NCBI RefSeq assembly: GCF_003933235.1
Contig: NZ_RWJI01000003.1
Coordinates: forward strand, 1-64,000
Length of the DNA: 64,000 nt
Origin: Sphingorhabdus wooponensis
Lineage (GTDB): Bacteria; Pseudomonadota; Alphaproteobacteria; Sphingomonadales; Sphingomonadaceae
Direction: 5' to 3'
The notes under the pieces are model-generated. The model saw only the letters and a program-made list of their open reading frames with translations. It was not told the origin of the DNA and made no database searches. This document shows, piece after piece, positions 1-8,008 of the stretch (positions are counted from its first letter, which is position 1; each line of letters begins with the position of its first letter). A program made the position numbers and the translations under genes.

Positions 1-840
1 AAGGGCATCGGTGGTCGTTGCAACAACGCGCACAGGAACATCAACAAGCGACTGATCCGATGGGATCGAAAGCGTCGCACTATTGCCGCCAGAAATGGCA
101 ACCCAAGCGCCGCCCTCAAACTTCTGCCACTGATAGGCAGTGGTCGTTGCGCCATCCGCATCCGAAACACCAGTCAGAGCAGCTGTCAGGCTACCGCCCT
201 CGAGCGCCGCGCCGGTTACAGCAAGCGAGCCAGTGGCAACGTCATCGACATTGGCAATGACCTGCTCGGAACCCGTAAAAGTGGTGGTGTTGGACTTAGC
301 GTCCGTTGTTGTCGCAACCACACGAACGGTTGCGCCTACAAAGGACTGATCGGCGGGGATAGTAAGTGTAGCACTATCGCCGCCCACAATATTAGTCCAG
401 GCTCCCGAAACTTGCCTCTGCCATTGGTAGGAAATGGAGGCAATGCTGCCGTCAGTATCTGTCGCGTTAGATAGCAAAGCAGTCAGTGAGCGACCTTCGG
501 CGGCAACACCTGTGACACTGAGGGTTCCGGTTGCCTCACCATCGACCGCAGGGGGAGGGTTGCCCCCAGAACCGCCGCCGCCGCCAACTGCAGCACCAAT
601 GCCGGCAAGACCAAGAACGCCGATGGCAATTCCCCCGACACCAATGCCGCCGCCAGACGATGCCGCAACACTCTCAACAGATATTTCTGGGGCATTCTTA
701 CCAGGCTCCCCGCTCTCAACATTTTCTTCAGCGGCAGCGGCACTATTGGCAACACTCGCTTCGTCAGTGCGTGTAAAGCGTCCCTTTTTCGGCTTATTTG
801 CGGCTGTGTCGGAAGGTTTTTTTACTAGTTTTTTGGCCAT
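1..840 (-). CDS. Large repetitive surface protein, N-terminal part (partial)
   Basis: An open minus-strand frame starts with ATG at 838-840 and runs uninterrupted to the window edge, so at least 280 residues are visible and the C-terminus is missing. The protein opens with a lysine-rich hydrophilic stretch (MAKKLVKKPSD), then a glycine-rich hydrophobic segment at about residues 63-92 (GGGIGVGGIAIGVLGLAGIG), then at least two Ig-like tandem repeats of about 95-100 residues. Each repeat carries a YQWQ core, a GG(D/N)SATL motif and ends VRVVATTTDA. No cleavable Sec signal is visible. This layout is typical of long type I-secreted adhesins of the BapA/LapA kind, but the secretion domain is outside the window, so the exact class is inference. 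It is divergent from the gene at 1523. Confidence 0.75.
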   Translation of the reverse strand, partial: MAKKLVKKPSDTAANKPKKGRFTRTDEASVANSAAAAEENVESGEPGKNAPEISVESVAASSGGGIGVGGIAIGVLGLAGIGAAVGGGGGSGGNPPPAVDGEATGTLSVTGVAAEGRSLTALLSNATDTDGSIASISYQWQRQVSGAWTNIVGGDSATLTIPADQSFVGATVRVVATTTDAKSNTTTFTGSEQVIANVDDVATGSLAVTGAALEGGSLTAALTGVSDADGATTTAYQWQKFEGGAWVAISGGNSATLSIPSDQSLVDVPVRVVATTTDAL

Positions 841-1522
841 TTTTTCTACCCTGTAAGAACGCAATATCTTAGTATCGAAACCGTCGCTACATGACGATAC
901 ATACTGTTACAACTATACTATTTCGCATTAATAGGCCCGCTAATGGCTAATGCACGGGATATCGCTGCCGAAGTGAGAGTTTATACAGCCATTTTGGCAC
1001 TATTAGTTCTGCCAAGAATTTGGCCTGCAGGGGCAGTACATCCAATGATGTTGGCCACGGTCAGTAGATGTTCGTTCAACTTCCAATGGCAGGCCTCTTC
1101 ATTTATAGATGTGTGAAACTGACTGGCCGTAAGGGTCGCGCGCAGATCCGCAAATTGCGACTTGAATTCCTTTAAAATCAAGCCACAAGGTCGCGGTTTT
1201 CTAAAGCACCCTCCCAATCGGTAGCGTAATAAAGTTAAGAGTATGTCTAAAAATTCATAGGCTGACGCAGCATCACACTTGCCGTTACTTACATGACGGC
1301 TCTTTCGCATCAGTGGCCTGCAGCCCGCCAATTACCGCCGAGTAAATCTTTCAACCAACGCCGAGCATTTAGGCTTTTATTCATTAATGTTTGTTGTGGT
1401 TGACGAGCATTAAATAATGGCACCCATTATTTCAAAGGATCATCCCAAGCGATATAGTTGCTCGATACGAGAGAGCGTGTTAGCCTAGATATCCAACTTA
1501 CCATAGCTTCAGGTGCCGCTCT
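841..1522. other. Divergent intergenic region, about 680 bp
   Basis: This stretch lies between the divergently oriented adhesin-like gene and the gene at 1523. The 120 bases upstream of 840 are AT-rich and probably hold the adhesin promoter, but I cannot place boxes with confidence. The only long reading frame inside is a minus-strand one at 981-1310 (ATG at 1308-1310, 109 residues). It matches no family I recognise and has ordinary non-coding composition, so I do not call it as a gene. Confidence 0.5.
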
Positions 1523-2026
1523 GTGTTTGCCATCCGAACCTTCACGCTTGTATCAGATTTTGACGAAGACCGTCTACGAATGGAAGTGCGCGGTACAGAA
1601 GATGTAACGCAGGCCATTATGCTCACTCGCCGCTTAATGGACCGAGCTATTCCTAAAATGGCAGAGGAGGCTGAAAAACTGGCGGCAGGCCCGATCCCAG
1701 CTAATTTGGCGCTGCCCATCGCACAACAAAGCCTGCGCCAAGAGCGGCGGGCAAATCCGGTCCCGCCCGTCCGCCTTGATGACGGAGTTCAACCTTGGCT
1801 GTGTATCGCAATGCAGTTCAAGTTGCAGGACAACGCCATTGTGTGGATACTCAAGGGCAGCGGCGGCGAGGAGGCGCGCATGTTTTTGTCAAATTCGAAC
1901 CTGCGTGCCACGCTTGATGTATTCGCTGCGAAATACACCGCAATGGACTGGGCACGAACCTCATTCCCTGAATGGCTGACTGAAGCCGAGCTAGAACAAA
2001 GTCCGGCGCGCAAGGCACTCCACTAA
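1523..2026 (+). CDS. Hypothetical protein, 167 aa
   Basis: The frame begins with GTG at 1523, preceded by an AGG about eight bases upstream, and ends with TAA at 2024-2026. I do not recognise the family. The protein is soluble with no signal peptide or membrane segment. It has an N-terminal strand-like start (FAIRTFTLVSDFDEDRLRM), a charged helical segment at about residues 27-55, a proline-rich linker at about 75-85, and a C-terminal alpha/beta part ending in charged residues. Codon third positions are GC-rich, which supports real coding over the overlapping minus-strand frames. It is divergent from the repetitive surface protein, so a role related to that protein or its secretion is possible but only a guess from position. 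Confidence 0.6.
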   Translation: MFAIRTFTLVSDFDEDRLRMEVRGTEDVTQAIMLTRRLMDRAIPKMAEEAEKLAAGPIPANLALPIAQQSLRQERRANPVPPVRLDDGVQPWLCIAMQFKLQDNAIVWILKGSGGEEARMFLSNSNLRATLDVFAAKYTAMDWARTSFPEWLTEAELEQSPARKALH

Positions 2027-2223
2027 TTCCGGGCCCACCTGTTGCGCCTAGCGCGCGGGGCGGATGCAGAGCCGGGACCATCGTTAAGCGTACCGATGAA
2101 CTCAATGCCGGCCGCCTCGAGGGCAACTTTAATATTGTTTATTTCGCAGTCGTGGTTTGTGGAACCCCCTGCTCAACTTCGAGACACCGCAGCGTTTTTG
2201 AAGCAACACCTGCATACATAGCA

Positions 2224-2253
2224 AGTGTATCTGCACTGCAGTGCAGATACACT
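2224..2253. repeat. Perfect 30-bp palindrome
   Basis: The 15-base arm AGTGTATCTGCACTG at 2224-2238 is followed immediately by its exact reverse complement at 2239-2253, with no spacer. A TTCGATTTTATT stretch follows, so a weak terminator role for the gene ending at 2026 is possible, although the palindrome lies about 200 bases downstream. A dimeric protein-binding site or a mobile-element end are alternatives. Confidence 0.8.
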
Positions 2254-2414
2254 GTTCGATTTTATTACCGCGCAGGGCATGGGTCTGGGCCCCGAGCTCT
2301 GTCCGCCCGCATGTGCGCTCAACATATAATCCACCACCTCCTTCGCATACCCGACCCGACAACGTAAGAGGATGTCAACTGGGCCTTGCGGAGACTAAAG
2401 CGGACGAAACTGAA

Positions 2415-2780
2415 TTGCCCGCGGCAGGCCAAGGACATGACGCGCGATCATCTTGAGCAATGCCTCGCCGTCCAGCCCGATAGTCCTTGTGGTTTGCGCA
2501 ATCGCGCCATGCTGTCGCTCGGAAATCGCATCGCTGATGACGAACGAAATTAAATTAAGAGACGGCGGCACACTACGGGCAGCTATCCGGCGCGGCAAGA
2601 CTGACCCATTGGAAATGGGCACATTAGGTTCACCTCGCGCCGGTCGGCGCAATTGGTGGGGAGTGGCTTGCTTGGCGCGGAGATGATATGGCGCCGCTAC
2701 TCTGAGGTATTTACCGATGCAAAGCAATCGATCGAGAGGTTGAGACGACAAAGGTCAAGCTCATAGTCAAGGAAGGCCGG
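2415..2780 (+). pseudogene. Degraded tyrosine recombinase (XerC/D-type integrase)
   Basis: Plus-strand frames joined across at least three frameshifts and a stop give a recognisable integrase central region. The pieces are a start like KDMTRDHLEQ at about 2431, then GLRNRAMLSLG at about 2479-2511, LRAAIRRGKTDP near 2570-2605, then in shifted frames GHIRFTSRRSAQLVG and GEWLAWRGDDMAPLL at about 2620-2700, and finally YRCKAIDRE followed by TTKVKLIVK up to about 2775. These align in order with the catalytic-domain layout of phage-type tyrosine recombinases (LRDRALLLLG, IRRSKTD). The C-terminal catalytic RHRY residues are gone. It is certainly not functional. It marks an old integration event next to the sugar genes. 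Confidence 0.7.
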
Positions 2781-2783
2781 GAT

Positions 2784-3165
2784 ATTTAGCGCAAACTCAG
2801 GGTACTGCGACATGCAGAGAAGATTGGTGATGCGGCCCGAGCCTGTCGATACTTCGATGTAGATCGTTCCAACTTCTACCGCGGGAAGGCCTATTGCGAA
2901 CAGCACAACGAAGCTAGGCTGATCAGACAAAAAACCCATTCCAAAAAGCCCCGCCGACCACACGCCACCTGAGCTCGTCGAAAAGGTCTTTTTGCTATAA
3001 AGCAAATATGGCCTCGGCTCAATGAGGTCCGCCTGATGACTATCGCGTTATAACGGCATGAAAATCTCTAACGCTGGCGTTACACACATTCTAAGCCGCA
3101 ACAGTGATAGCCGCCCGCCGCGCGAAACCCGAATGCGCCAAATCCACACATAAGCTTTGAAAGGT
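2784..3165 (+). pseudogene. Degraded IS481-family transposase
   Basis: The plus strand reads KLRVLRHAEKIGDAARACRYF from about 2793, continues FDVDRSNFYRGKAYCEQ, and after a one-base frameshift near 2930 reads KPIPKSPADHTPPELVEKVF. Three in-frame stops follow, with YNGMKISNAGVTHILSRN and PPRETRMRQIHT still readable up to about 3160. The order and wording match the N-terminal helix-turn-helix half of IS481-type transposases (CRYFG, RxSFYRW, NPANRTPPEIVEKV, KISDAGVYRIL). The DDE catalytic domain is absent and the frame decays after 3165. I saw no terminal inverted repeats. It is an inactive relic adjoining the integrase relic. Confidence 0.75.
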
Positions 3166-3429
3166 AAATTTGGTGAAACTATGAATAATATAATTTTTGA
3201 TGTTGCTTTGCCTTAAGCTCTTGCCTCTTAAAGGTCCTTTGAATATTGATTATCTAATTTTATCAGAAAAAATCTGCACATATGTATGTAACGCTGTCAC
3301 AAATACCAAATTGACTTCCCCTTCCCAATATTCGTATTTGTTTAATGCAGGCATAATAAGGATAGTTTAATAGCCATTTTTTATGACATTTTGAATAAAA
3401 ATTTTACATTTTAGGAATGTTATTTTAGT
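3166..3429 (+). promoter_or_regulatory. AT-rich leader upstream of the dideoxyhexose genes
   Basis: The 250 bases before the gene at 3430 are markedly AT-rich compared with the rest of the window, with many A and T runs. They are the only plausible place for the promoter of the 3430-6028 gene pair. I cannot assign -35 and -10 boxes with confidence, and no start-proximal Shine-Dalgarno is strong. Confidence 0.35.
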
Positions 3430-4425
3430 ATGATACGAGTTAATCTTACCTCAGGTTTGCATTTTGACTGTTTGGACGGAATTTCGATACTAGAGTCTGC
3501 AGAAAAAGCCCAAATCGCGCTTCCCTACAGTTGCAAAACTGGTCGTTGTAGCTCTTGTAAATGCAAAGTCCTAAGTGGGCAAAGTCGGCCGTTAGTTGAC
3601 GAACTCGGTTTGACACCTGCAGAAAAAGAAGACGGTTGGATTCTCAGTTGCGCTCGAACGGCTGCGTCGGATTTGTTAATTGAAGTAGAAGATATTAGTG
3701 GATTTGTCATTCCAGCGGTTAAAACCCTCCCAGCCCGAATAAACAGCCTCCAAAAGCTAGCACCTGATGTTTTGCGCGTAATCCTAAGGGTCCCGCCTAA
3801 TAGTGTTTTGAATTATTTACCCGGCCAATACGTTAACGTGATTGGTACGGGCGGCGTTCGGCGAAGCTACTCTGTAGCTAACGCGCCATCGGCAGACGGC
3901 CAGCTTGAGTTGCACATTCGTGCCGTAGCTGGAGGTGTAATGAGTAACTATTGGTTCAGCGAAGCTAAGACTGATGATCTCGTTCGCATTAATGGACCGC
4001 TGGGGTCCTTTTTTTTGCGAGAAACGGCTGGTTTGGATTTAGTGTTTCTTGCCACAGGCACTGGCATAGCGCCGGTCAAAGCGATGATCGAAGCCATGCC
4101 ACAGCTCGCTGCGGACAAGCTACCTCGTTCAGTCACTATCGTGTGGGGCGGACGGGCCCAGGATGACATGTACTTCGATGTTGCTGCCATGCCAGGAAAT
4201 CACATTTTTATTCCCGTTTTGTCTCGCGCGAGTTCTTCTTGGTCAGGGGCACGCGGTTACGTACAACAAGCATTGCTAGAGGTTCAGCAGGACTTAAGTA
4301 AGGCAGCTGTATATGCCTGCGGTTCTGACGCAATGATACATAGCGCTCGGCTTGCAATTGTTGAGGCTGGCTTACCTTCTAACCGATTTTATTCGGATGC
4401 TTTTGTAAGCTCCGCAGCCAGTTAA
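3430..4425 (+). CDS. ascD: CDP-6-deoxy-delta-3,4-glucoseen reductase (E3)
   Basis: This is a 331-residue iron-sulfur flavoprotein reductase. An N-terminal plant-type ferredoxin domain has cysteines at 35, 40, 43 and 73 (CX4CX2C...C). It is followed by an FAD domain with RRSYSVANAP near residue 140 and an NAD domain with FLATGTGIAP near residue 205. In the known ascarylose/dideoxyhexose pathway E3 passes electrons from NADH to the E1 dehydrase to complete C-3 deoxygenation of CDP-4-keto-6-deoxyglucose. The E1 gene lies just downstream, which supports this over a generic ferredoxin reductase. Base composition is lower in GC than in the core genes to the right, suggesting acquisition by transfer. 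Other symbols used for this protein are rfbI and ddhD. Confidence 0.85.
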   Translation: MIRVNLTSGLHFDCLDGISILESAEKAQIALPYSCKTGRCSSCKCKVLSGQSRPLVDELGLTPAEKEDGWILSCARTAASDLLIEVEDISGFVIPAVKTLPARINSLQKLAPDVLRVILRVPPNSVLNYLPGQYVNVIGTGGVRRSYSVANAPSADGQLELHIRAVAGGVMSNYWFSEAKTDDLVRINGPLGSFFLRETAGLDLVFLATGTGIAPVKAMIEAMPQLAADKLPRSVTIVWGGRAQDDMYFDVAAMPGNHIFIPVLSRASSSWSGARGYVQQALLEVQQDLSKAAVYACGSDAMIHSARLAIVEAGLPSNRFYSDAFVSSAAS

Positions 4426-4441
4426 CGGTTGGAGGAACTTT

Positions 4442-4545
4442 ATGAAAGACTTCATATTTACAGTTGGATTGGGAGCACGCTTAAATGAAGAAGCTACCGC
4501 ATAGCCAACTATCTGAAGTTAGGTACGGCTCCATCAGGTAAGCGT
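4442..4545 (+). pseudogene. Remnant of glucose-1-phosphate cytidylyltransferase start
   Basis: After a good GGAGGA ribosome-binding site, ATG at 4442 opens a 20-codon frame, MKDFIFTVGLGARLNEEATA, ending at TAG 4502-4504. It lines up with the N-terminus of the intact rfbF in this window (MKAVILAGGLGTRLGEETST). Similarity continues past the stop at the base level with small indels (TGAAGTTAGGTACGGC against TGAAGTGGGAGGCATGC) to about 4545 and then ends. In Yersinia-type loci the cytidylyltransferase gene (ddhA) follows ddhD at exactly this position. The original gene has therefore almost certainly been deleted and its function taken over by the copy at 19331-20098. Confidence 0.6.
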
Positions 4546-4675
4546 TTGAAATGGTCGCCACGATTGCCATTGCAAACTGCTTTGGCCATCGTTAACGCTT
4601 CACACCAAGAATAGATGTCAGGCCCTGATATGCTATCTTTTTAAGTAAAAAAATCACTTTATATAGGAACTAAGT

Positions 4676-6028
4676 ATGCCCGTCGAAACCATTGCGTTAG
4701 ATCCACAAACTGACATAATTCGCGGTCAGATAATGGACCTAGTACAACAATACGCAGATATTGTTTACACACCTAACGCCTTCATCCCTGGCGAAACGGC
4801 TGTGCCAGTATCTGGCAAGGTTATTGGCGCAAAAGAGCTACAGCTTATGGTTGATGCGTCTTTAGACGGCTGGTTGACCACGGGGCGCTTCAATAAAATG
4901 TTCGAAGAACGGCTGGCCAAATTTTTAGGTGTCAAATACCTGATGACGGTTAACTCCGGTTCATCTGCTAATTTGGTTGCTTTCTCAACTCTCACCAGTT
5001 CTAAACTGGGTGATCGCGCAATTAAGCCTGGCGATGAAGTCATTGGTGTCGCCGCGGGTTTCCCGACCACCGTTAACCCCATCTTGCAGTTTGGAGCCGT
5101 CCCTGTTTTTGTGGATGTGGAATTATCTACCCATAATATCGACGCAAGCAAAATTGAAGCGGCAATAAGTTCCAAAACAAAGGCCATTATGTTGGCGCAT
5201 AGTCTCGGAAACCCCTTCAACGTTGAAGCTGTAACTGCTCTGTGTAAAAAATATAATTTGTGGTTGATTGAAGACACCTGCGACGCGTTGGGTGCGACCT
5301 ATGGCGGCCAAATGGTCGGAACTTTTGGTGACATCGGGACCCTTAGCTTTTACCCTGCACATCACATCACCATGGGTGAAGGCGGCGCGGTATTCACAAA
5401 TAGCGCCGAACTCAAAATGATCGCAGAGTCTTTCAGGGACTGGGGACGTGACTGCTATTGCCCGACAGGTAAAGACAATACATGTGATAAACGTTTCTGC
5501 TGGACGAAGAAGGATATTGGCGGAGATTTGCCAGATGGCTATGATCACAAATATACTTACAGCCACTTGGGGTACAATCTCAAGATTACGGATATGCAAG
5601 CGGCCTGTGCTCTTGGCCAAATGGACCGACTAGAAGATTTTATAGCAAGGCGCCGTGCTAACTATGCCTACCTAAGAAACCGGTTAGCTAGTTGTAGCGA
5701 ATTTTTGCACCTCCCTGAAGCCACGCCTAACTCAGAGCCATCATGGTTCGGCTTTCCGTTGGTGGTGAAAGAAAATAGCGGCGTTCAACGCTCTGACCTT
5801 ATTAACTTTTTGGATCAAAACAAAATTGGCACGCGCCTTTTATTTGCAGGTAATTTAACCAAACAGCCTTATATGGCTGGGCGCAATTTCCGAGTTAGCG
5901 GTGATTTGACCAACACCGATATTGTAATGAACCAGACGTTCTGGGTTGGCACTTATCCGGGGTTGAATGAAGAACATCTGGACTACATTGCCTCTAAATT
6001 AGAAGAGTTCTTTGGCGTGAATTTTTGA
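4676..6028 (+). CDS. rfbH: CDP-4-keto-6-deoxyglucose 3-dehydrase (E1, RfbH)
   Basis: The 450-residue protein is the PMP- and [2Fe-2S]-dependent dehydrase that removes the C-3 hydroxyl of CDP-4-keto-6-deoxyglucose, working with the E3 reductase encoded upstream. It belongs to the sugar aminotransferase fold but has His instead of the PLP-binding Lys: SFYPAHHITMGEGG puts His229 at the lysine position, the hallmark of this enzyme. Cysteines at 260, 262, 270 and 275 show the E1 iron-sulfur spacing (2, 8, 5). Full length is normal for the family. The start is ATG at 4676, with AGGA ten bases upstream. Low-GC codon use matches the gene at 3430. It converges on the glycosyltransferase operon. Confidence 0.92.
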   Translation: MPVETIALDPQTDIIRGQIMDLVQQYADIVYTPNAFIPGETAVPVSGKVIGAKELQLMVDASLDGWLTTGRFNKMFEERLAKFLGVKYLMTVNSGSSANLVAFSTLTSSKLGDRAIKPGDEVIGVAAGFPTTVNPILQFGAVPVFVDVELSTHNIDASKIEAAISSKTKAIMLAHSLGNPFNVEAVTALCKKYNLWLIEDTCDALGATYGGQMVGTFGDIGTLSFYPAHHITMGEGGAVFTNSAELKMIAESFRDWGRDCYCPTGKDNTCDKRFCWTKKDIGGDLPDGYDHKYTYSHLGYNLKITDMQAACALGQMDRLEDFIARRRANYAYLRNRLASCSEFLHLPEATPNSEPSWFGFPLVVKENSGVQRSDLINFLDQNKIGTRLLFAGNLTKQPYMAGRNFRVSGDLTNTDIVMNQTFWVGTYPGLNEEHLDYIASKLEEFFGVNF

Positions 6029-6337
6029 GACATAGCTGAATAGCATTCTAGCCTTATCTGCCGGCTCGTGCTCTCAATCCCAATATAGACTAAGTTGGTC
6101 AGGAATGGGATGGTTTGCACAGCCGGCGTTTTCTTTTTGCAGGCCGCGCCGAATTTATCTGCAAAGAATTACCTGCGACATACCCACTGTCATAACGGCC
6201 AACTATCATCCAGTTACAGTAGGGCCTCGACGTTATTGTTGTCCATGTCGGCTGGTGAACGGCAGATTGTCGCGGAAGTATTATGGAATATGCTCTAAGT
6301 AGAGCATTAACTGGACCAAAGCCCGGCGGCAGCACGC
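6029..6337. other. Convergent intergenic region, 309 bp
   Basis: This lies between the 3' end of rfbH and the 3' end of the minus-strand polysaccharide operon. Short frames here have no family resemblance. An inverted repeat ATGCTCTA-AG-TAGAGCAT at 6290-6307 is the only structure I see. It could help terminate the minus-strand operon, but it has no clear T tract. Confidence 0.45.
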
Positions 6338-8008
6338 TCACTCGTTGTCAGGAAAGCGCAGGATCATTACCGGCCAGCCACCTGCCACTCCGCGCTCGGG
6401 GCGGAATTCGGCGACCTTCTCGCCGCGCGCAATGAGGTCGCTATATTGCGACCATGCGCCCGGAAAGCGCTCCTTCTCGACGGCATATCGTGCGTACTGG
6501 CTTAGCACCGCATAATCTGCGCGGCAGGTATCAATTTTTTCGGGCACGACCGTCCCGTAATCAATGTTGCTGCGTCCACCGCGCGCGGATGCGATCAGAG
6601 AGTTATCGATTCTTCCGTCGAGCAGTCCGCGCACGTCCTGGCAGCCCATAATGCCCAGCGGGAAGACGAAGTCGAATTCGCTCTCAACAAGATCAAAGGC
6701 GAAGTGCTCAACGAAGACCGTGCTGCCCGGCGCTGCGTTCGCGCGCAGCCAAGCCGAGGCCATCAGCCGCGTGTCATTCATCCGCTCACGCCCGTCCGCA
6801 AGTGCAGCGAAGAGCAGAGGGACGAGCGTCGCGGCCATTAGCGCACCCGCCGCAAGCGGCGCAGCATGGAATTTAAGCCGAGTGCCAGCCATCGCTGCGA
6901 CCCGCATTAGCGCCAGCGCCACGAGCATAGCCAGCAACGGTACCGTCGCGAGGATCCAGCGTTCCCATACTATGTACTGGCTACTGGCGAGCACAAGCAT
7001 AGCGATTCCCGTTACCAACGCGACAGCAACGAATTCGCGGCTCCGCACGGCAAACACCGCTCCGATTGCGGCAAGTGTGAGCCCGGTGATGCCGAACGCG
7101 CGCACAAACGGTTCGCGCATATACCAGAACGCATTGTCGATAAGGCTGCCACCGGTCGCACCCAGGTGATGGGGCTGCACCTCGCCACGGAGATTGGCGA
7201 TGACCGTATTCCACTCGATGATCAGGAAGGGTGAAATTAATACCATTGCCGCCATCGTCCCTGCCGCAGCGGCCGTAATCAACACGAGAGTGCGCCGTCC
7301 GCTCTCCAGCCCGTTGCGCCAGCGCAGCACCACCGCGCCGGCAAGCGACAGGAAAATCACTACAAAGGGCCATTTGGTAGTAATCGCCAACGCTATGCAG
7401 AAGCCGGTCACCACGAGCGCTCGAATGCTGCCGTGACGGGCATAGGCCAGCGCGCAAAGCATCGCCAACAGCATGAATACGGTCGCCATCATGTCGGATC
7501 GCACCAGCTGCGAATAAGTGATGTGCACTGGGCTCACAGCGAGGACTGCCGCCGTCACCAGCCCGGTGGGGCGGCCAAACAGCAAGGTAGCAAGGCGGTA
7601 AGCGAGCGCGATACCAACGACAGCAATCAGCACAATGGCAATGCGGTGCGGCAGCACGAGGATACTCGGATCGGCATAGATTGCTGCTGCGAAATTCTCG
7701 ACGCTTGTGAAACGCCCGGTCGCAAGACCCAAACCCAGCACCGCGACATCAATCAGCGCGAGCATGTACATGGTGGTAGTGGCCGGATGGCCGAACCACT
7801 CCGGGTTAAGCTGCCCGCCGTCGATCATCCGGTAGGCGCCCAGCTCAAACATCAGCTCATCCGGATCGGTCAGCGCCGGCAGGCCGAAGGCAACCGAATA
7901 AAGCCGGATCACTAGCGCCGCCAGCAAGATGATAGCGAGCAGACAGTCGACGCGCGGCATTTGTGCCGAGAAAAGTCGGGGCCCGTTTACGGGCAAGCGC
8001 AGTCTCAT
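6338..8008 (-). CDS. Polytopic glycosyltransferase, GT39/ArnT-like
   Basis: About 556 residues with ten or more hydrophobic segments and a hydrophilic C-terminal third. Just after the first membrane segment is an acidic loop (TDPDELMFELGAY) like the catalytic acidic motif of GT-C enzymes that take polyprenyl-phosphate sugars. The likely role is periplasmic transfer of a sugar onto O-antigen, lipid A core or a surface glycan; donor and acceptor are not visible. ATG at 8006-8008 is chosen because it overlaps the stop of the upstream gene as ATGA, implying translational coupling. A longer frame to 8041 exists but lacks this feature. It is the last gene of the minus-strand operon. Confidence 0.7.
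   Translation of the reverse strand: MRLRLPVNGPRLFSAQMPRVDCLLAIILLAALVIRLYSVAFGLPALTDPDELMFELGAYRMIDGGQLNPEWFGHPATTTMYMLALIDVAVLGLGLATGRFTSVENFAAAIYADPSILVLPHRIAIVLIAVVGIALAYRLATLLFGRPTGLVTAAVLAVSPVHITYSQLVRSDMMATVFMLLAMLCALAYARHGSIRALVVTGFCIALAITTKWPFVVIFLSLAGAVVLRWRNGLESGRRTLVLITAAAAGTMAAMVLISPFLIIEWNTVIANLRGEVQPHHLGATGGSLIDNAFWYMREPFVRAFGITGLTLAAIGAVFAVRSREFVAVALVTGIAMLVLASSQYIVWERWILATVPLLAMLVALALMRVAAMAGTRLKFHAAPLAAGALMAATLVPLLFAALADGRERMNDTRLMASAWLRANAAPGSTVFVEHFAFDLVESEFDFVFPLGIMGCQDVRGLLDGRIDNSLIASARGGRSNIDYGTVVPEKIDTCRADYAVLSQYARYAVEKERFPGAWSQYSDLIARGEKVAEFRPERGVAGGWPVMILRFPDNE

Noticed and set aside
981-1331. 116-codon minus-strand frame
   Set aside because: No family resemblance, TTG at the far end, and only weak signals at the internal ATG. 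Judged non-coding or decayed.
2697-3005. 102-codon minus-strand frame
   Set aside because: Antisense to the IS481 relic, whose plus-strand reading is recognisable.
3166-3429. Possible replication or transfer origin from AT-richness
   Set aside because: No iterons, no DnaA boxes and no rep or relaxase gene nearby; explained as a promoter region in acquired DNA.
4765-5277. 170-codon minus-strand frame
   Set aside because: Lies antisense to the clearly real rfbH gene and shows no domain.
7433-7915. 160-codon plus-strand frame antisense to the GT39-like gene
   Set aside because: His/Gln/Arg-rich composition typical of an antisense frame of a GC-rich gene.
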